From an uncultured Aquimarina sp. (GTDB lineage Bacteria; Bacteroidota; Bacteroidia; Flavobacteriales; Flavobacteriaceae): a stretch of 64,000 nucleotides of DNA. Positions 55,842-64,000 of this stretch are shown here, in pieces. The notes under the pieces were generated by a model. The model was not told where the DNA came from. It saw only the letters and a list, made by a program, of their open reading frames with translations, and made no database searches. The stretch spans positions 248,001 to 312,000 of the forward strand of contig CANMWA010000005.1 in the NCBI GenBank assembly GCA_947501475.1, given 5' to 3'. The translations under genes and the position numbers were made by a program. The number at the start of each line of letters is the position of its first letter. Position 1 is the first letter of the stretch.

Positions 55842-57734
55842 ATGGAAGAAAAGAAATTTGACCTTAATTCAATCATTGGGTTTGCACTTATTTTTGGGAT
55901 CATTGTTTGGATGTTTTACATTAATCAGCCTACTCCCGAAGAAATAGAAGCAGAAAAAACGAAGCAGGAGCAGGTAGAAACTAAGGAAAAAACAAAAGAA
56001 AATACTACTACTACCGATTTTGTTACAAAAAGTGAAGCGATTACTGTAGATCCAAAAGATTCTTTGGCAATGGTATTAGCGCAATCTCAATTGGGGATTG
56101 TAGCATATTCAGCAAGTTTACCTTCTGCAAAGGATAATATTACCAAAATAGAAAACGAAGTTTTAAGTTTAAAAATTAATAATAGAGGTGGGTATATTGA
56201 AGAAGCTTTGCTTAAAAACTTCAAAACATACGATTCTGTTCCTCTATATCTTATTAAAGACGGAAAAAATGCCTCTTTCAATCTTAATTTTGGAACAACA
56301 GATAATAGAATTTTAAATACCAAAGATTTGTTTTTTGAGCCATCAGTTTCAAAAAATGGCGACAATACGGTGTTGTCAATGAAATGGAAGGTTTCAGAAT
56401 CTAAATTCTTAGAATATCGTTATGAACTGAAGCCTAACGATTATATGTTGGACTTCACTATTAGATCTCAAGGGTTACAACAAGTAATTAATAGTGGTCA
56501 AGCAGTAAACCTGGATTGGAAACTTCAAGCCATAAGGCATGCCAAAAGTGCTTCTTATGAGAATCGCTATACAGATATTCACTATGAATATGATGGGGAT
56601 AAAGATAGTTTTACAGGACAAGGTGAATTTGATGATGATCAAGAAGAAAATGTAAGTTGGGTCGGATTCAAACAGCATTTTTTCACGTCGATATTGCTAA
56701 CAGATACACCATTTAAGACTGCTTCTTTTACTTCTAAAAATATAGCAACCACAAGTGAACTAGATGACAAGGATATTAAAGTTACCAAAGAGTTTGCAGC
56801 TACAATGCCTTTAGAATTAGCAGGAGGAGAGCTTAATTATAATATGGATTGGTATTATGGCCCTACCGATTATAAAATTTTAGATGGTTATGAACGTAAT
56901 CTAGATGAAATTGTACCTCTAGGTTGGGGAATTTTTGGGTTTATAAATAGATATCTATTTATACCATTTTTTGGGTTTTTAAGTGGCTTTCTTCCGTACG
57001 GTGTAGCAATTGTAGTTATGACAATTATTGTTCGTATTATATTATCTCCAGTAACATACAAGTCTTACTTGTCTCAGGCAAAAATGAAAGTTTTACGCCC
57101 AGAGATTACCGAGATTAATGAGAAGCACAAAGATAATGCAATGAAAAAGCAGCAAGAGACTATGGCATTATATGGTAAAGCAGGTGTTAATCCTATGAGT
57201 GGTTGTTTACCGGCCTTAATGCAAATCCCTGTATTCTATGCATTATTTAACTTTTTTCCAAGTGCATTTCAATTACGACAAAAAAGTTTTTTATGGGCCG
57301 ATGATTTATCAAGTTATGATAATATAGCGCAATTACCGTTCGAAATTCCGTTCTATGGAGATCATGTAAGTCTATTTCCAATATTAGCTTCTGTTGCAAT
57401 ATTTATCTATATGACAATGACTACAGGACAAACTATGCAAACACAACAGCCAGGCATGCCAAACATGAAATTTATCATGTATTTGTCTCCGTTAATGATG
57501 TTGTTTTTCTTTAATAATTATGCAAGTGGATTATCATTGTATTACTTTATTTCTAACTTGATTACAATTGGTATCATGCTAGTAATTAAAAATGTAATTA
57601 TCGATGAAGATAAGATTCATGCGAAGATTCAGGAAAATAAGAAGAAACCTAAGAAACAAGGTAAATTCCAGAAAAAAATGAAAGAATTGATGGAACAAGC
57701 CGAGGAACAAAAGAAAACTGGTAAGAAGAAATAG
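55842..57734 (+). CDS. yidC: Membrane protein insertase YidC
   Basis: A 630-aa Oxa1-family insertase for inner-membrane proteins. The N-terminal signal anchor (SIIGFALIFGIIVWMFYI) is followed by a large periplasmic domain and then five transmembrane segments beginning GWGIFGFINRYLFIPFFGF, FLPYGVAIVVMTIIVRIILSP, LPALMQIPVFYALFNFFPS and others, with the cytoplasmic QAKMKVLRPEITEINEKH helix between. The C-terminus is Lys-rich (KKPKKQGKFQKKMK), as in ribosome-binding YidC homologues. Length normal. Confidence 0.96.
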   Translation: MEEKKFDLNSIIGFALIFGIIVWMFYINQPTPEEIEAEKTKQEQVETKEKTKENTTTTDFVTKSEAITVDPKDSLAMVLAQSQLGIVAYSASLPSAKDNITKIENEVLSLKINNRGGYIEEALLKNFKTYDSVPLYLIKDGKNASFNLNFGTTDNRILNTKDLFFEPSVSKNGDNTVLSMKWKVSESKFLEYRYELKPNDYMLDFTIRSQGLQQVINSGQAVNLDWKLQAIRHAKSASYENRYTDIHYEYDGDKDSFTGQGEFDDDQEENVSWVGFKQHFFTSILLTDTPFKTASFTSKNIATTSELDDKDIKVTKEFAATMPLELAGGELNYNMDWYYGPTDYKILDGYERNLDEIVPLGWGIFGFINRYLFIPFFGFLSGFLPYGVAIVVMTIIVRIILSPVTYKSYLSQAKMKVLRPEITEINEKHKDNAMKKQQETMALYGKAGVNPMSGCLPALMQIPVFYALFNFFPSAFQLRQKSFLWADDLSSYDNIAQLPFEIPFYGDHVSLFPILASVAIFIYMTMTTGQTMQTQQPGMPNMKFIMYLSPLMMLFFFNNYASGLSLYYFISNLITIGIMLVIKNVIIDEDKIHAKIQENKKKPKKQGKFQKKMKELMEQAEEQKKTGKKK

Positions 57735-57755
57735 TTTTAAAAGAAGTATACATTA

Positions 57756-57786
57756 AAAAAAAAGCTCCTTTTTAGGGGCTTTTTTG
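57756..57786 (+). terminator. Terminator after yidC
   Basis: AAAAAAAGCTCC / GGGGCTTTTTT with a T-rich loop (one G-T pair) and a T-run. Confidence 0.78.
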
Positions 57787-57880
57787 TATTTTAATCTTAG
57801 TTTTATTACTTTGATTTTATAATACTGGTATACTTTTTGGAAAGTAGATTCGTTGAAATAACGTCCCAAATAATTTAATT

Positions 57881-58567
57881 ATGCGAAGTACATTAATATT
57901 TTGTGTTTTATTTTTTACAAATTTCCTCATTTTTGGCCAGAAATATAATCAATATGATGCCCAAGGTAAGCGGCATGGGAAATGGCAAAAAAAATATGAG
58001 AATACTGACCAACTTAGATATGAAGGAGCGTTTGAACATGGAAAAGAAATTGGCAAATTTAAATTCTATAAACCAAGTAGTGGAGATTCTCCTACTGCGA
58101 TTAAAATATTTTCTAAGGATAGTGATACGGTTGCTGTACAATATTTTACCAAGAGAGGGAAAGTAATAAGTGAAGGAAAAATGGTCGGAAAAGATAGAAT
58201 CGATCAGTGGAAATACTATCATAAAGGTTCTGATAAAATTATGATGACAGAACAATATCAATCAGGAAAATTAAATGGAAAACAGTTAACTTATTTTGAA
58301 AATGGACAATTGACTGAGAAAATATCATTTGTAAACGGGAAAAGACAAGGAAAAAGAATAATATATTCTGAAAAAGGAACGACCCTCAAAGAGTTTCATT
58401 ATGAAAATGATCAATTGCATGGCGTTACCAAATATTACGACACCAATGGTAAACTTATTATTGAAGGCAATTATAAAAAAGATCGTAAAGATGGTGTCTG
58501 GAAATATTATGAAGATGGTAAACTGACGGAGCAAAAATTATTTCCATTACAAAAAAGAGGTTCCTAG
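57881..58567 (+). CDS. YwqK-family MORN-repeat protein
   Basis: A 228-aa protein with a signal peptide (STLIFCVLFFTNFLIFGQ) and MORN-like repeats of the type GKxxGxWKYYxxGxLxE, e.g. QGKRHGKWQKKY, QSGKLNGKQLTYFENGQL, QGKRIIYSEKGTT and KDRKDGVWKYYEDGKL. The family name refers to the YwqK antitoxin-like group of Bacillus, but in Bacteroidota such proteins are exported and numerous, and there is no toxin next to it. Surface or periplasmic, function open. Ends in a terminator. Confidence 0.85.
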   Translation: MRSTLIFCVLFFTNFLIFGQKYNQYDAQGKRHGKWQKKYENTDQLRYEGAFEHGKEIGKFKFYKPSSGDSPTAIKIFSKDSDTVAVQYFTKRGKVISEGKMVGKDRIDQWKYYHKGSDKIMMTEQYQSGKLNGKQLTYFENGQLTEKISFVNGKRQGKRIIYSEKGTTLKEFHYENDQLHGVTKYYDTNGKLIIEGNYKKDRKDGVWKYYEDGKLTEQKLFPLQKRGS

Positions 58568-58603
58568 TATTGATTTTTAATATATAATTATAAATAAAAC
58601 CAT

Positions 58604-58630
58604 AAAGCAATACATTAGTGTTGCTTTTTT
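58604..58630 (+). terminator. Terminator after the MORN-repeat gene
   Basis: AAAGCAATAC, loop, GTTGCTTT with a T-run; a one-base bulge weakens the stem, but the run of T is long. Confidence 0.6.
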
Positions 58631-58637
58631 TATTTGT

Positions 58638-58645
58638 TATTTTTG
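58638..58645 (+). promoter_or_regulatory. -7 promoter box of mnmA
   Basis: TATTTTTG fits TAnnTTTG, about 32 bases of leader before the ATG at 58683. Confidence 0.5.
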
Positions 58646-58682
58646 TGCCATTAATTATAAATGATACGTAAAGAAGTATTTA

Positions 58683-59870
58683 ATGAAGAGAGTAATCGTA
58701 GGATTGTCTGGAGGTGTAGATTCTAGTGTTGCCGCATACTTGTTAAAAGAACAAGGATATGAGGTGATAGGGTTGTTTATGAAAAATTGGCATGATGATT
58801 CAGTAACAATTTCTGATGAATGCCCTTGGCTAGACGACAGTAATGACGCCCTGTTGGTAGCTGAAAAACTTGGGATACCTTTCCAAACGGTAGATCTTAG
58901 TGAACAATATAAAGAACGTATAGTAGATTATATGTTTAATGAGTACGAAAAAGGACGTACACCTAATCCAGATGTATTGTGTAATAGAGAAATAAAGTTT
59001 GATGTATTTCTAAAAATTGCACTCTCTCTTGGAGCAGATTATGTAGCTACAGGTCATTATTGTAGAAAAGATACAATTGTAAAAGAAGGTAAAGAAGTTC
59101 ACCGTTTGCTAGCAGGAAAAGACCCTAATAAAGATCAATCATATTTTTTATGCCAATTATCTCAAGAGCAATTGGCAAAAACATTATTTCCGATAGGTGA
59201 ATTATTAAAACCCGAAGTTAGAGAAATCGCTGCAACACAAGATTTGGTGACAGCAGATAAAAAAGATTCTCAGGGATTATGTTTTATCGGAAAAGTTCGT
59301 TTACCAGAATTTTTACAACAAAAACTACAACCAAAACAAGGAAATATAATAGAGATTCCTTCATCTGAAGAGAAATATTTACGTTCGATCCCAGAATTTA
59401 CTTCTAAAAAAGAAGAACTAGAATTTTTGTCTACAAAATATACATACGAGGTTAACGAAGGCAAAATAGTAGGACAACATCAAGGAGCACATTATTATAC
59501 CAAAGGACAACGTAAAGGGTTGGCAGTAGGGGGTACTCCAGAACCACTTTTTGTTATAGAAACTGATGTAGAGACAAATACAATATATACCGGGCAAGGA
59601 AAAAAACATCCTGGATTATATCGAAAAGCATTATTTATCACGAATCAAGAGATACATTGGGTGCGTGAAGATCTTAAACTTAAGATCGATGAAGAACTCG
59701 AAGTGATGGCTAGAATTAGGTACCGACAACCCCTGGAGAAAGCAAAGTTGTATAAGGTAGATTCAGGAATGTATATAGTTTTTGATAATGATCAAAGCGC
59801 AATCACTGAAGGGCAATTTGTCGCATGGCATATTGATAACGAATTGGTTGGATCTGGTGTAATTTCGTAA
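58683..59870 (+). CDS. mnmA: tRNA-specific 2-thiouridylase
   Basis: A 395-aa enzyme that thiolates U34 of Lys, Glu and Gln tRNAs. The PP-loop is [15 protein letters not shown]; the two catalytic cysteines are in [13 protein letters not shown] and [17 protein letters not shown] and the C-terminal beta-barrel follow. Some 20 residues longer than the E. coli enzyme through an insert at [23 protein letters not shown], common in Bacteroidota. Single gene. Confidence 0.96.
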   Translation: MKRVIVGLSGGVDSSVAAYLLKEQGYEVIGLFMKNWHDDSVTISDECPWLDDSNDALLVAEKLGIPFQTVDLSEQYKERIVDYMFNEYEKGRTPNPDVLCNREIKFDVFLKIALSLGADYVATGHYCRKDTIVKEGKEVHRLLAGKDPNKDQSYFLCQLSQEQLAKTLFPIGELLKPEVREIAATQDLVTADKKDSQGLCFIGKVRLPEFLQQKLQPKQGNIIEIPSSEEKYLRSIPEFTSKKEELEFLSTKYTYEVNEGKIVGQHQGAHYYTKGQRKGLAVGGTPEPLFVIETDVETNTIYTGQGKKHPGLYRKALFITNQEIHWVREDLKLKIDEELEVMARIRYRQPLEKAKLYKVDSGMYIVFDNDQSAITEGQFVAWHIDNELVGSGVIS

Positions 59871-59902
59871 CTTACGATTGATATAAATTTTAAATTCATT
59901 GA

Positions 59903-59945
59903 GCCCCCAAAGGCATCTGCCAGACTTGATCTGGCATCTTTTTGG
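59903..59945 (+). repeat. Interrupted hairpin, REP-like, after mnmA
   Basis: CCCCAAA (arms at about 59905 and 59945) encloses TGCCAG/CTGGCA (59919-59934) with an asymmetric internal region. The inner TGCCAGACTTGATCTGGCAT element is of the kind that is scattered through flavobacterial genomes. Followed by TTTTTGGGG, so it may also terminate the mnmA transcript. Confidence 0.5.
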
Positions 59946-59965
59946 GGTCTTCAAACAAAAAATAA

Positions 59966-60910
59966 ATGAATAAAATCAAAGAACTTTTTAATATTGAATA
60001 CCCTATAGTACAAGGCGGAATGATATGGGCTAGCGGTTGGAAGCTAGCAAGTGCTGTAAGCAATGCTGGTGGCTTAGGTCTTATTGGATCAGGGTCAATG
60101 TATCCAGATGTATTAAAAGAGCACATACAAAAATGTAAAAAAGCTACCAATAAACCTTTTGGAGTAAATATCCCGATGTTATACCCTAATCTTGATGAGA
60201 TTATAAAAATTATTATCGATGAAGGTGTAAAAATTGTATTTACTTCTGCAGGAAATCCTAAAACATATACTAATTTCTTAAAGAGCCATGGTATTACAGT
60301 AGTACATGTGGTAAGTAGTCTTAAATTTGCTTTAAAAGCCCAAGATGCAGGAGTTGATGCTATAGTAGCCGAAGGTTTTGAGGCTGGTGGGCATAATGGT
60401 AGAGATGAGACAACTACCCTTGCTTTAATACCTATGGTAAAAGAAAAAATAGAAATCCCTTTAATAGCAGCAGGAGGAATAGCTACCGGTACTGCAATGT
60501 ATGCTGTTATGGCTTTGGGAGCTGATGCTGTACAAGTTGGTAGCCGTTTTGTGGCTAGTGATGAAGCATCATCACATATCAATTTTAAACAAATGGTTGT
60601 TGATGCAAAAGAAGGAGATACTCATCTTACATTAAAAGAATTAGCACCAGTTCGTATGCTTAAAAATAAATTTTATCAAGATGTGGCAAAGCTTTATGCT
60701 AAAGGACCATCTGTAGATGAGCTACAAGAGTTACTTGGTCGTGCAAGAGCTAAGCGAGGAATGTTTGAAGGAGATCTTGATGAAGGAGAATTAGAAATAG
60801 GCCAGGTTTCTGGTTTAATTCATAATATCAAACCTGCTGCAATGATTGTAGAAGATATGATCAATGAATTTCGAACAACTAAAAATAAAATGAATACATT
60901 ATCTATCTAA
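59966..60910 (+). CDS. Nitronate monooxygenase / FMN-dependent 2-nitropropane dioxygenase-like
   Basis: A 314-aa FMN-binding TIM-barrel enzyme. PIVQGGMIWAS at the start, GGLGLIGSGSMYPD (FMN phosphate loop) and the catalytic His in EGFEAGGHNGRDE, then LGADAVQVGSRF, match the NMO/FabK-like superfamily. Such enzymes oxidise nitronates or serve as enoyl-ACP reductases; the ending lacks FabK-specific marks. Followed 9 bases later by mazG in the same direction, probably an operon. Confidence 0.88.
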   Translation: MNKIKELFNIEYPIVQGGMIWASGWKLASAVSNAGGLGLIGSGSMYPDVLKEHIQKCKKATNKPFGVNIPMLYPNLDEIIKIIIDEGVKIVFTSAGNPKTYTNFLKSHGITVVHVVSSLKFALKAQDAGVDAIVAEGFEAGGHNGRDETTTLALIPMVKEKIEIPLIAAGGIATGTAMYAVMALGADAVQVGSRFVASDEASSHINFKQMVVDAKEGDTHLTLKELAPVRMLKNKFYQDVAKLYAKGPSVDELQELLGRARAKRGMFEGDLDEGELEIGQVSGLIHNIKPAAMIVEDMINEFRTTKNKMNTLSI

Positions 60911-60919
60911 ATACGTATT

Positions 60920-61693
60920 ATGAATTCCAGAAAAGATCAGCTCAATGCCTTTGATAGATTATTAACCATCATGGATGAGCTTAGAGAACAATGTCCATGG
61001 GATAAGAAACAAACATTACAATCACTAAGACATCTTACTATAGAAGAGACTTATGAACTTGGAGATGCGATTTTAGATAATAATCTTGAAGAAGTAAAGA
61101 AAGAACTAGGTGATCTATTACTACATATCGTGTTTTATGCAAAAATTGGAAGTGAGACTAATGATTTTGATATTGCTGATGTTGCTAATGAAATTTGTGA
61201 AAAATTAATTAATAGGCACCCGCACATTTACGGGGATGTAAAAGTAAGTAATGAAGAAGATGTAAAGCGTAACTGGGAAAATCTCAAACTTAAAGAAGGT
61301 AAAGAGAGTGTTTTAGAAGGGGTGCCAAAATCACTACCAGCATTGGTAAAAGCTAGTAGAATTCAGGATAAAGTTGCAGGTGTGGGGTTTGATTGGGAAG
61401 AGCCTCATCAGGTTTTTGAAAAACTGAAAGAAGAACTTGAAGAATTACAGCATGAAATCAATGTACGTAATCAAGAAAATATAGAATCCGAGTTTGGTGA
61501 TGTTCTTTTTTCAATGATAAATTATGCCCGTTTTCTTAATGTGAATCCAGAAAATGCCTTAGAGCGTACCAATAAAAAATTTATAAAACGATTTCAATAT
61601 CTTGAAAAAAAAGCCAAAGAAAAAAATAAAAGCTTAAAGGATATGACATTGGCCGAAATGGATATTTTTTGGGAAGAAGCTAAAAAACTTTAG
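60920..61693 (+). CDS. mazG: Nucleoside triphosphate pyrophosphohydrolase
   Basis: A 257-aa all-helical NTP pyrophosphatase with two MazG repeats (about 5-120 and 135-255). The metal-binding EETYELGDAI and ELGDLLLHIVFYAKI motifs belong to repeat 1, and EFGDVLFSMINYARF to repeat 2. It hydrolyses (d)NTPs to monophosphates, cleaning the nucleotide pool and lowering ppGpp in some species. Operon with the preceding flavoenzyme gene. No MazEF toxin is near. Confidence 0.95.
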   Translation: MNSRKDQLNAFDRLLTIMDELREQCPWDKKQTLQSLRHLTIEETYELGDAILDNNLEEVKKELGDLLLHIVFYAKIGSETNDFDIADVANEICEKLINRHPHIYGDVKVSNEEDVKRNWENLKLKEGKESVLEGVPKSLPALVKASRIQDKVAGVGFDWEEPHQVFEKLKEELEELQHEINVRNQENIESEFGDVLFSMINYARFLNVNPENALERTNKKFIKRFQYLEKKAKEKNKSLKDMTLAEMDIFWEEAKKL

Positions 61694-61995
61694 CATATTA
61701 TCGTGAAAAGGTATACTCTTTTTTCTAAATAAAGAAATGTTAAGTTTTAGAAATATTTGTTAAGAAACCATAGTTGATTCTTGAAAAATGACTTTTTTCA
61801 TGTTATGAACTGTTGTAAATAGTGTTTTTCTACAGTTTATTTGCGGTTTTTCTATACAGTTTTTTGAATATGTTAAACTTGCGAACCACTAATTTTACTG
61901 GTTTTTTTGGTAAAATATTATCGGGACACCCCTATTTAATTGGGTTTTCTTAAAACTTATTGTAAATTAGGGATAGTAATTATTCAATAATAATT
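61694..61995. other. Intergenic region before the AraC-type regulator
   Basis: About 300 AT-rich bases. A 5-bp stem at 61884-61903 before a run of T could be a weak terminator of mazG, but it lies 190 bases away. Nothing else is recognisable, and the regulator promoter is not clear. Confidence 0.4.
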
Positions 61996-63513
61996 ATGCG
62001 GCTAACTCTAAAGAAATATATATCAATAATTTTCTTTATCGTTTTTGTTTTTCTCATTCCTTCTAATAAAACATATTGTTTTAATAATGATGTAAATGTT
62101 GAAACCAAAGGCGATAATGTTCATAGTATCTTGTCTTTTGCGAGAGAATCATATCAAAAGAAAGATTACAAACAAGCTGCAGAAGCATACCAAATAGTCC
62201 TAGAACAAAAGCTAGCAGATTCTGTGGGGATCTTTAAAGAATTATCTTTTGCATATGCAAAATCTGATGCACCTGATGAGGCTTGTGTGTATATAGAAAA
62301 GTATATCAAATCGAGTCTAGATGTTGCATTTATAAATCATAGTTATTTTAATCAGATTGGTGGCACACAATCCTATCAATTACTGTCTAATAAGTATGTT
62401 AAAAAATTTGATAGCTGGTCTATTTTTTGTTTTTATGTTGCTTTTGTAGGCTTTTTTTTATCATTTGTATTAAACTTTAGACGACGATCGGATAAGGTTG
62501 CAAATTTTTTGATGAGTGCTTTTGTATTACTCCATTCATGTTTTATGATCCATATTGGGTTGTTTTTTATGAATTATCAATATTATTTACCACATACACT
62601 ATATTTATTTACCACATTTTCTTTTCTATATGGTCCATTGATATACTTTTATTTTAAAAGAGTAACGTATCAATATAAATTTAAATATCGAGATGCATTA
62701 CATTTGTTACCAACGCTCGTATTAATTGTTTTGTTATTTCCGATTTATCTTTTACCTGGAGATGAGAAATTGAGGATGGTATTGAATTATGAAAGACCAT
62801 ATCTTACTCTGATTTCAGTTTCAAAATTAATTTCACTACTTGTTTACGGTGCTTTGGTAATTAGTATACATATAAAATCTAGTAAAAGTGATACTAAGGT
62901 TTTTAAAAAGGTATTTTCTTGGCAAAGAAACATCGTGATTTTCTGTTCAATTTATATATTGTCTTATGCAATATATGCGATCTTGAATATGAATCATTTG
63001 GGTAGTGTTTTTCTGTATAATATACAAGTAGCTTCAATAGCTGTATTAGTACTTTATGTTAGTTATTCGGCATTTGTTCAACCATCATTGTTTGGTAACT
63101 TAAAACTGATTGATAATGATCATAATAATAGTAGTATTAAATACGAAAAATCTGGGTTAACCCAAAGTTTATCATTAGAACTTAAAATAAAATTGTTACA
63201 GCTATTAAATGATGATAAAATCTACAAACAAAATAATATAACATTACAACAATTAGCAATTATGCTTGATACAACCAGGCATAATGCTTCTCAGATTATC
63301 AATGAACATTTTGAACTTAACTTCTTTGAGTTGATTAATAAGTATAGAATTGATGAAGCTAAAGAACTTTTAAAGATAGAGAAGCAAAAGAATTTTAATA
63401 TTATAGATGTTGCTTATGAGGTTGGTTTTAACAATAAGGTAACGTTCAATAAATCTTTCAAGAAGTATAATAAAATAACGCCTTCAGAGTATATAAAACT
63501 GTATGTTTCTTGA
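61996..63513 (+). CDS. Membrane-bound AraC-family regulator
   Basis: A 505-aa protein. A signal-like N-terminus (IIFFIVFVFLIPSNKTYC) and a TPR-like helical stretch (ILSFARESYQKKDYKQAAEAYQIVLEQ, in part SFARESYQKKDYKQAAEAY) lie outside; then about seven hydrophobic helices (FCFYVAFVGFFLSFVLNF, LMSAFVLLHSCFMIHIGLFF, YLFTTFSFLYGPLIYFYF and so on), then a cytoplasmic AraC DNA-binding domain with two helix-turn-helix units (ITLQQLAIMLDTTRHNASQIIN and FNIIDVAYEVGFNNKVTFNKSF in part). Such one-component membrane sensors with AraC outputs are a Bacteroidota speciality. Target genes unknown. A decayed copy lies right behind it. Confidence 0.9.
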   Translation: MRLTLKKYISIIFFIVFVFLIPSNKTYCFNNDVNVETKGDNVHSILSFARESYQKKDYKQAAEAYQIVLEQKLADSVGIFKELSFAYAKSDAPDEACVYIEKYIKSSLDVAFINHSYFNQIGGTQSYQLLSNKYVKKFDSWSIFCFYVAFVGFFLSFVLNFRRRSDKVANFLMSAFVLLHSCFMIHIGLFFMNYQYYLPHTLYLFTTFSFLYGPLIYFYFKRVTYQYKFKYRDALHLLPTLVLIVLLFPIYLLPGDEKLRMVLNYERPYLTLISVSKLISLLVYGALVISIHIKSSKSDTKVFKKVFSWQRNIVIFCSIYILSYAIYAILNMNHLGSVFLYNIQVASIAVLVLYVSYSAFVQPSLFGNLKLIDNDHNNSSIKYEKSGLTQSLSLELKIKLLQLLNDDKIYKQNNITLQQLAIMLDTTRHNASQIINEHFELNFFELINKYRIDEAKELLKIEKQKNFNIIDVAYEVGFNNKVTFNKSFKKYNKITPSEYIKLYVS

Positions 63514-63622
63514 TTTTCAGAAATGAAGATGAAGCTTATTAGTATCAGTTTGCTTGTATTAGCTATTTAATGTAAATTTTATTCTCTTTAATTATCTACA
63601 CTATATTATAATTAGTAAGTAA

Positions 63623-63826
63623 TACCACCCGCATACATTATATATTTCGACTTTGTTTTCATGGGTGTTTAGTCCGTTATTCTATTTTTATTTTAGGAGA
63701 GTATCATAAGGTGCAAATTTAAAACTATATATAGGGCATTTATTACCAATACTCATACTTCTAATTGTATTGATTTCTATATGTAATTTGCCAATAGATG
63801 AAAAATTAAGAGTGATGTATAATTGA
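63623..63826 (+). pseudogene. Decayed copy of the membrane AraC-type regulator
   Basis: Reading the frame from 63623 gives YHPHTLYISTLFSWVFSPLFYFYF, quoted in part as PHTLYISTLFSW and SPLFYFYFRRVS, a stop, then LYIGHLLPILILLIVLI and LPIDEKLRVMYN and another stop. It matches, in order, PHTLYLFTTFSF, YGPLIYFYFKRVT, LHLLPTLVLIVLLFPI and LPGDEKLRMVLNY of the gene ending at 63513. In-frame stops and lack of both ends show it is a relic. A short ORF at 63523-63570 (MKMKLISISLLVLAI) may be the remaining N-terminus. Confidence 0.75.
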
Positions 63827-64000
63827 TACCAGGCCTTGTATAATTTTAACTCTTAAGAATTCCTTGAGAGAGGTCAGAACTGCTTTTTTCGACAGCTTCG
63901 GGAGGGTGGTAAGATAATATAATTTGGTTTTTGACCCAAAGGCCAAAATGAAATCGATGAATACCTCTATGGGTTTGGCTAGAGGATATTCGGGTTAAAG

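Noticed and set aside
57881..58567. Toxin-antitoxin system
   Set aside because: The YwqK-type annotation suggests an antitoxin, but no toxin gene is adjacent and the protein has a signal peptide.
60920..61693. MazEF-type toxin link of mazG
   Set aside because: No mazE or mazF gene is present; mazG is the ordinary housekeeping pyrophosphohydrolase.
61884..61905. Weak hairpin before a T-run downstream of mazG
   Set aside because: Only five base pairs and about 190 bases away from the gene; not listed as a terminator.
63918..63998. Open frame reading YNLVFDPKAKMKSMNTSM at the window end
   Set aside because: No start codon or family is recognised, and it ends at a stop near the window edge; possibly a gene remnant, but not supportable.

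Overview
The window is AT-rich chromosomal DNA from a member of the Bacteroidota, most likely a marine Flavobacteriaceae bacterium of the Aquimarina type (the family is fairly secure, the genus is a guess). The evidence is the proteins themselves (LysM/PBP1 lipoprotein beside guaA, DUF5606 beside def, YwqK/MORN proteins, two-component propeller kinases, repeated GIGTTSP adhesin-like protein), Bacteroidota-type promoters (TAnnTTTG -7 boxes) in front of several genes, and signal-peptide or lipobox N-termini typical of the group. No rRNA, tRNA, CRISPR array, prophage or intact insertion sequence was seen; this is mostly core chromosome with small accessory patches.

Layout. 0.1-15 kb: guaA, a LysM/PBP1 protein, DUF922, DUF3820, an AHSA1-type protein, a secreted amidohydrolase, lysA, a Lon-substrate-domain protein, sucC, a cupin, an unusual methyltransferase, a half-length DUF1456 protein and a TerB-like protein. 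14.3-15.0 kb is a gene-poor stretch holding a possible small transcript and a sigma-54-type promoter for hsp20. 15.5-22.5 kb: a signalling island with a receiver protein, a double-PAS kinase, a giant beta-propeller kinase and a receiver-kinase hybrid. 22.6-23.8 kb: a two-gene SPFH/Arc operon with a palindromic operator-like site at its start. 23.9-26.3 kb: a molybdopterin oxidoreductase followed by five tandem 41-bp terminator-like repeats. 26.3-31.6 kb (minus): ABC exporter, uvrB, an adenine-deaminase-type enzyme and a tautomerase-like protein. 31.7-40.9 kb: hypothetical proteins and a minus-strand housekeeping run (tsaC, cca, ctaA, pRiA4b-like, nucleoid-associated protein, TauE/SafE). 41.0-47.8 kb: an envelope-glycan cluster with six glycosyltransferase-like genes and a WaaP/InaA-type sugar kinase, probably building the LPS core. 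47.8-64 kb: dapD, ruvX, def, outer-membrane proteins and lipoproteins, pyrG, yidC, a MORN protein, mnmA, a nitronate-monooxygenase-like enzyme, mazG and a membrane AraC-type regulator followed by a decayed copy of itself.

How the genes relate. Purine/pyrimidine nucleotide supply (guaA, pyrG, the adenine-deaminase-type enzyme), lysine/peptidoglycan precursor synthesis (dapD, lysA), envelope construction (glycosyltransferases, yidC, lipoproteins, LysM protein) and translation/tRNA maturation (def, mnmA, tsaC, cca) dominate. The best candidates for something less described are the autoregulated-looking SPFH/Arc pair, the 41-bp terminator-repeat array, the sigma-54-driven hsp20 with an adjacent small transcription unit, a glycosyltransferase with no canonical start codon for its conserved N-terminus, and a decaying paralogue of the AraC-type membrane regulator.
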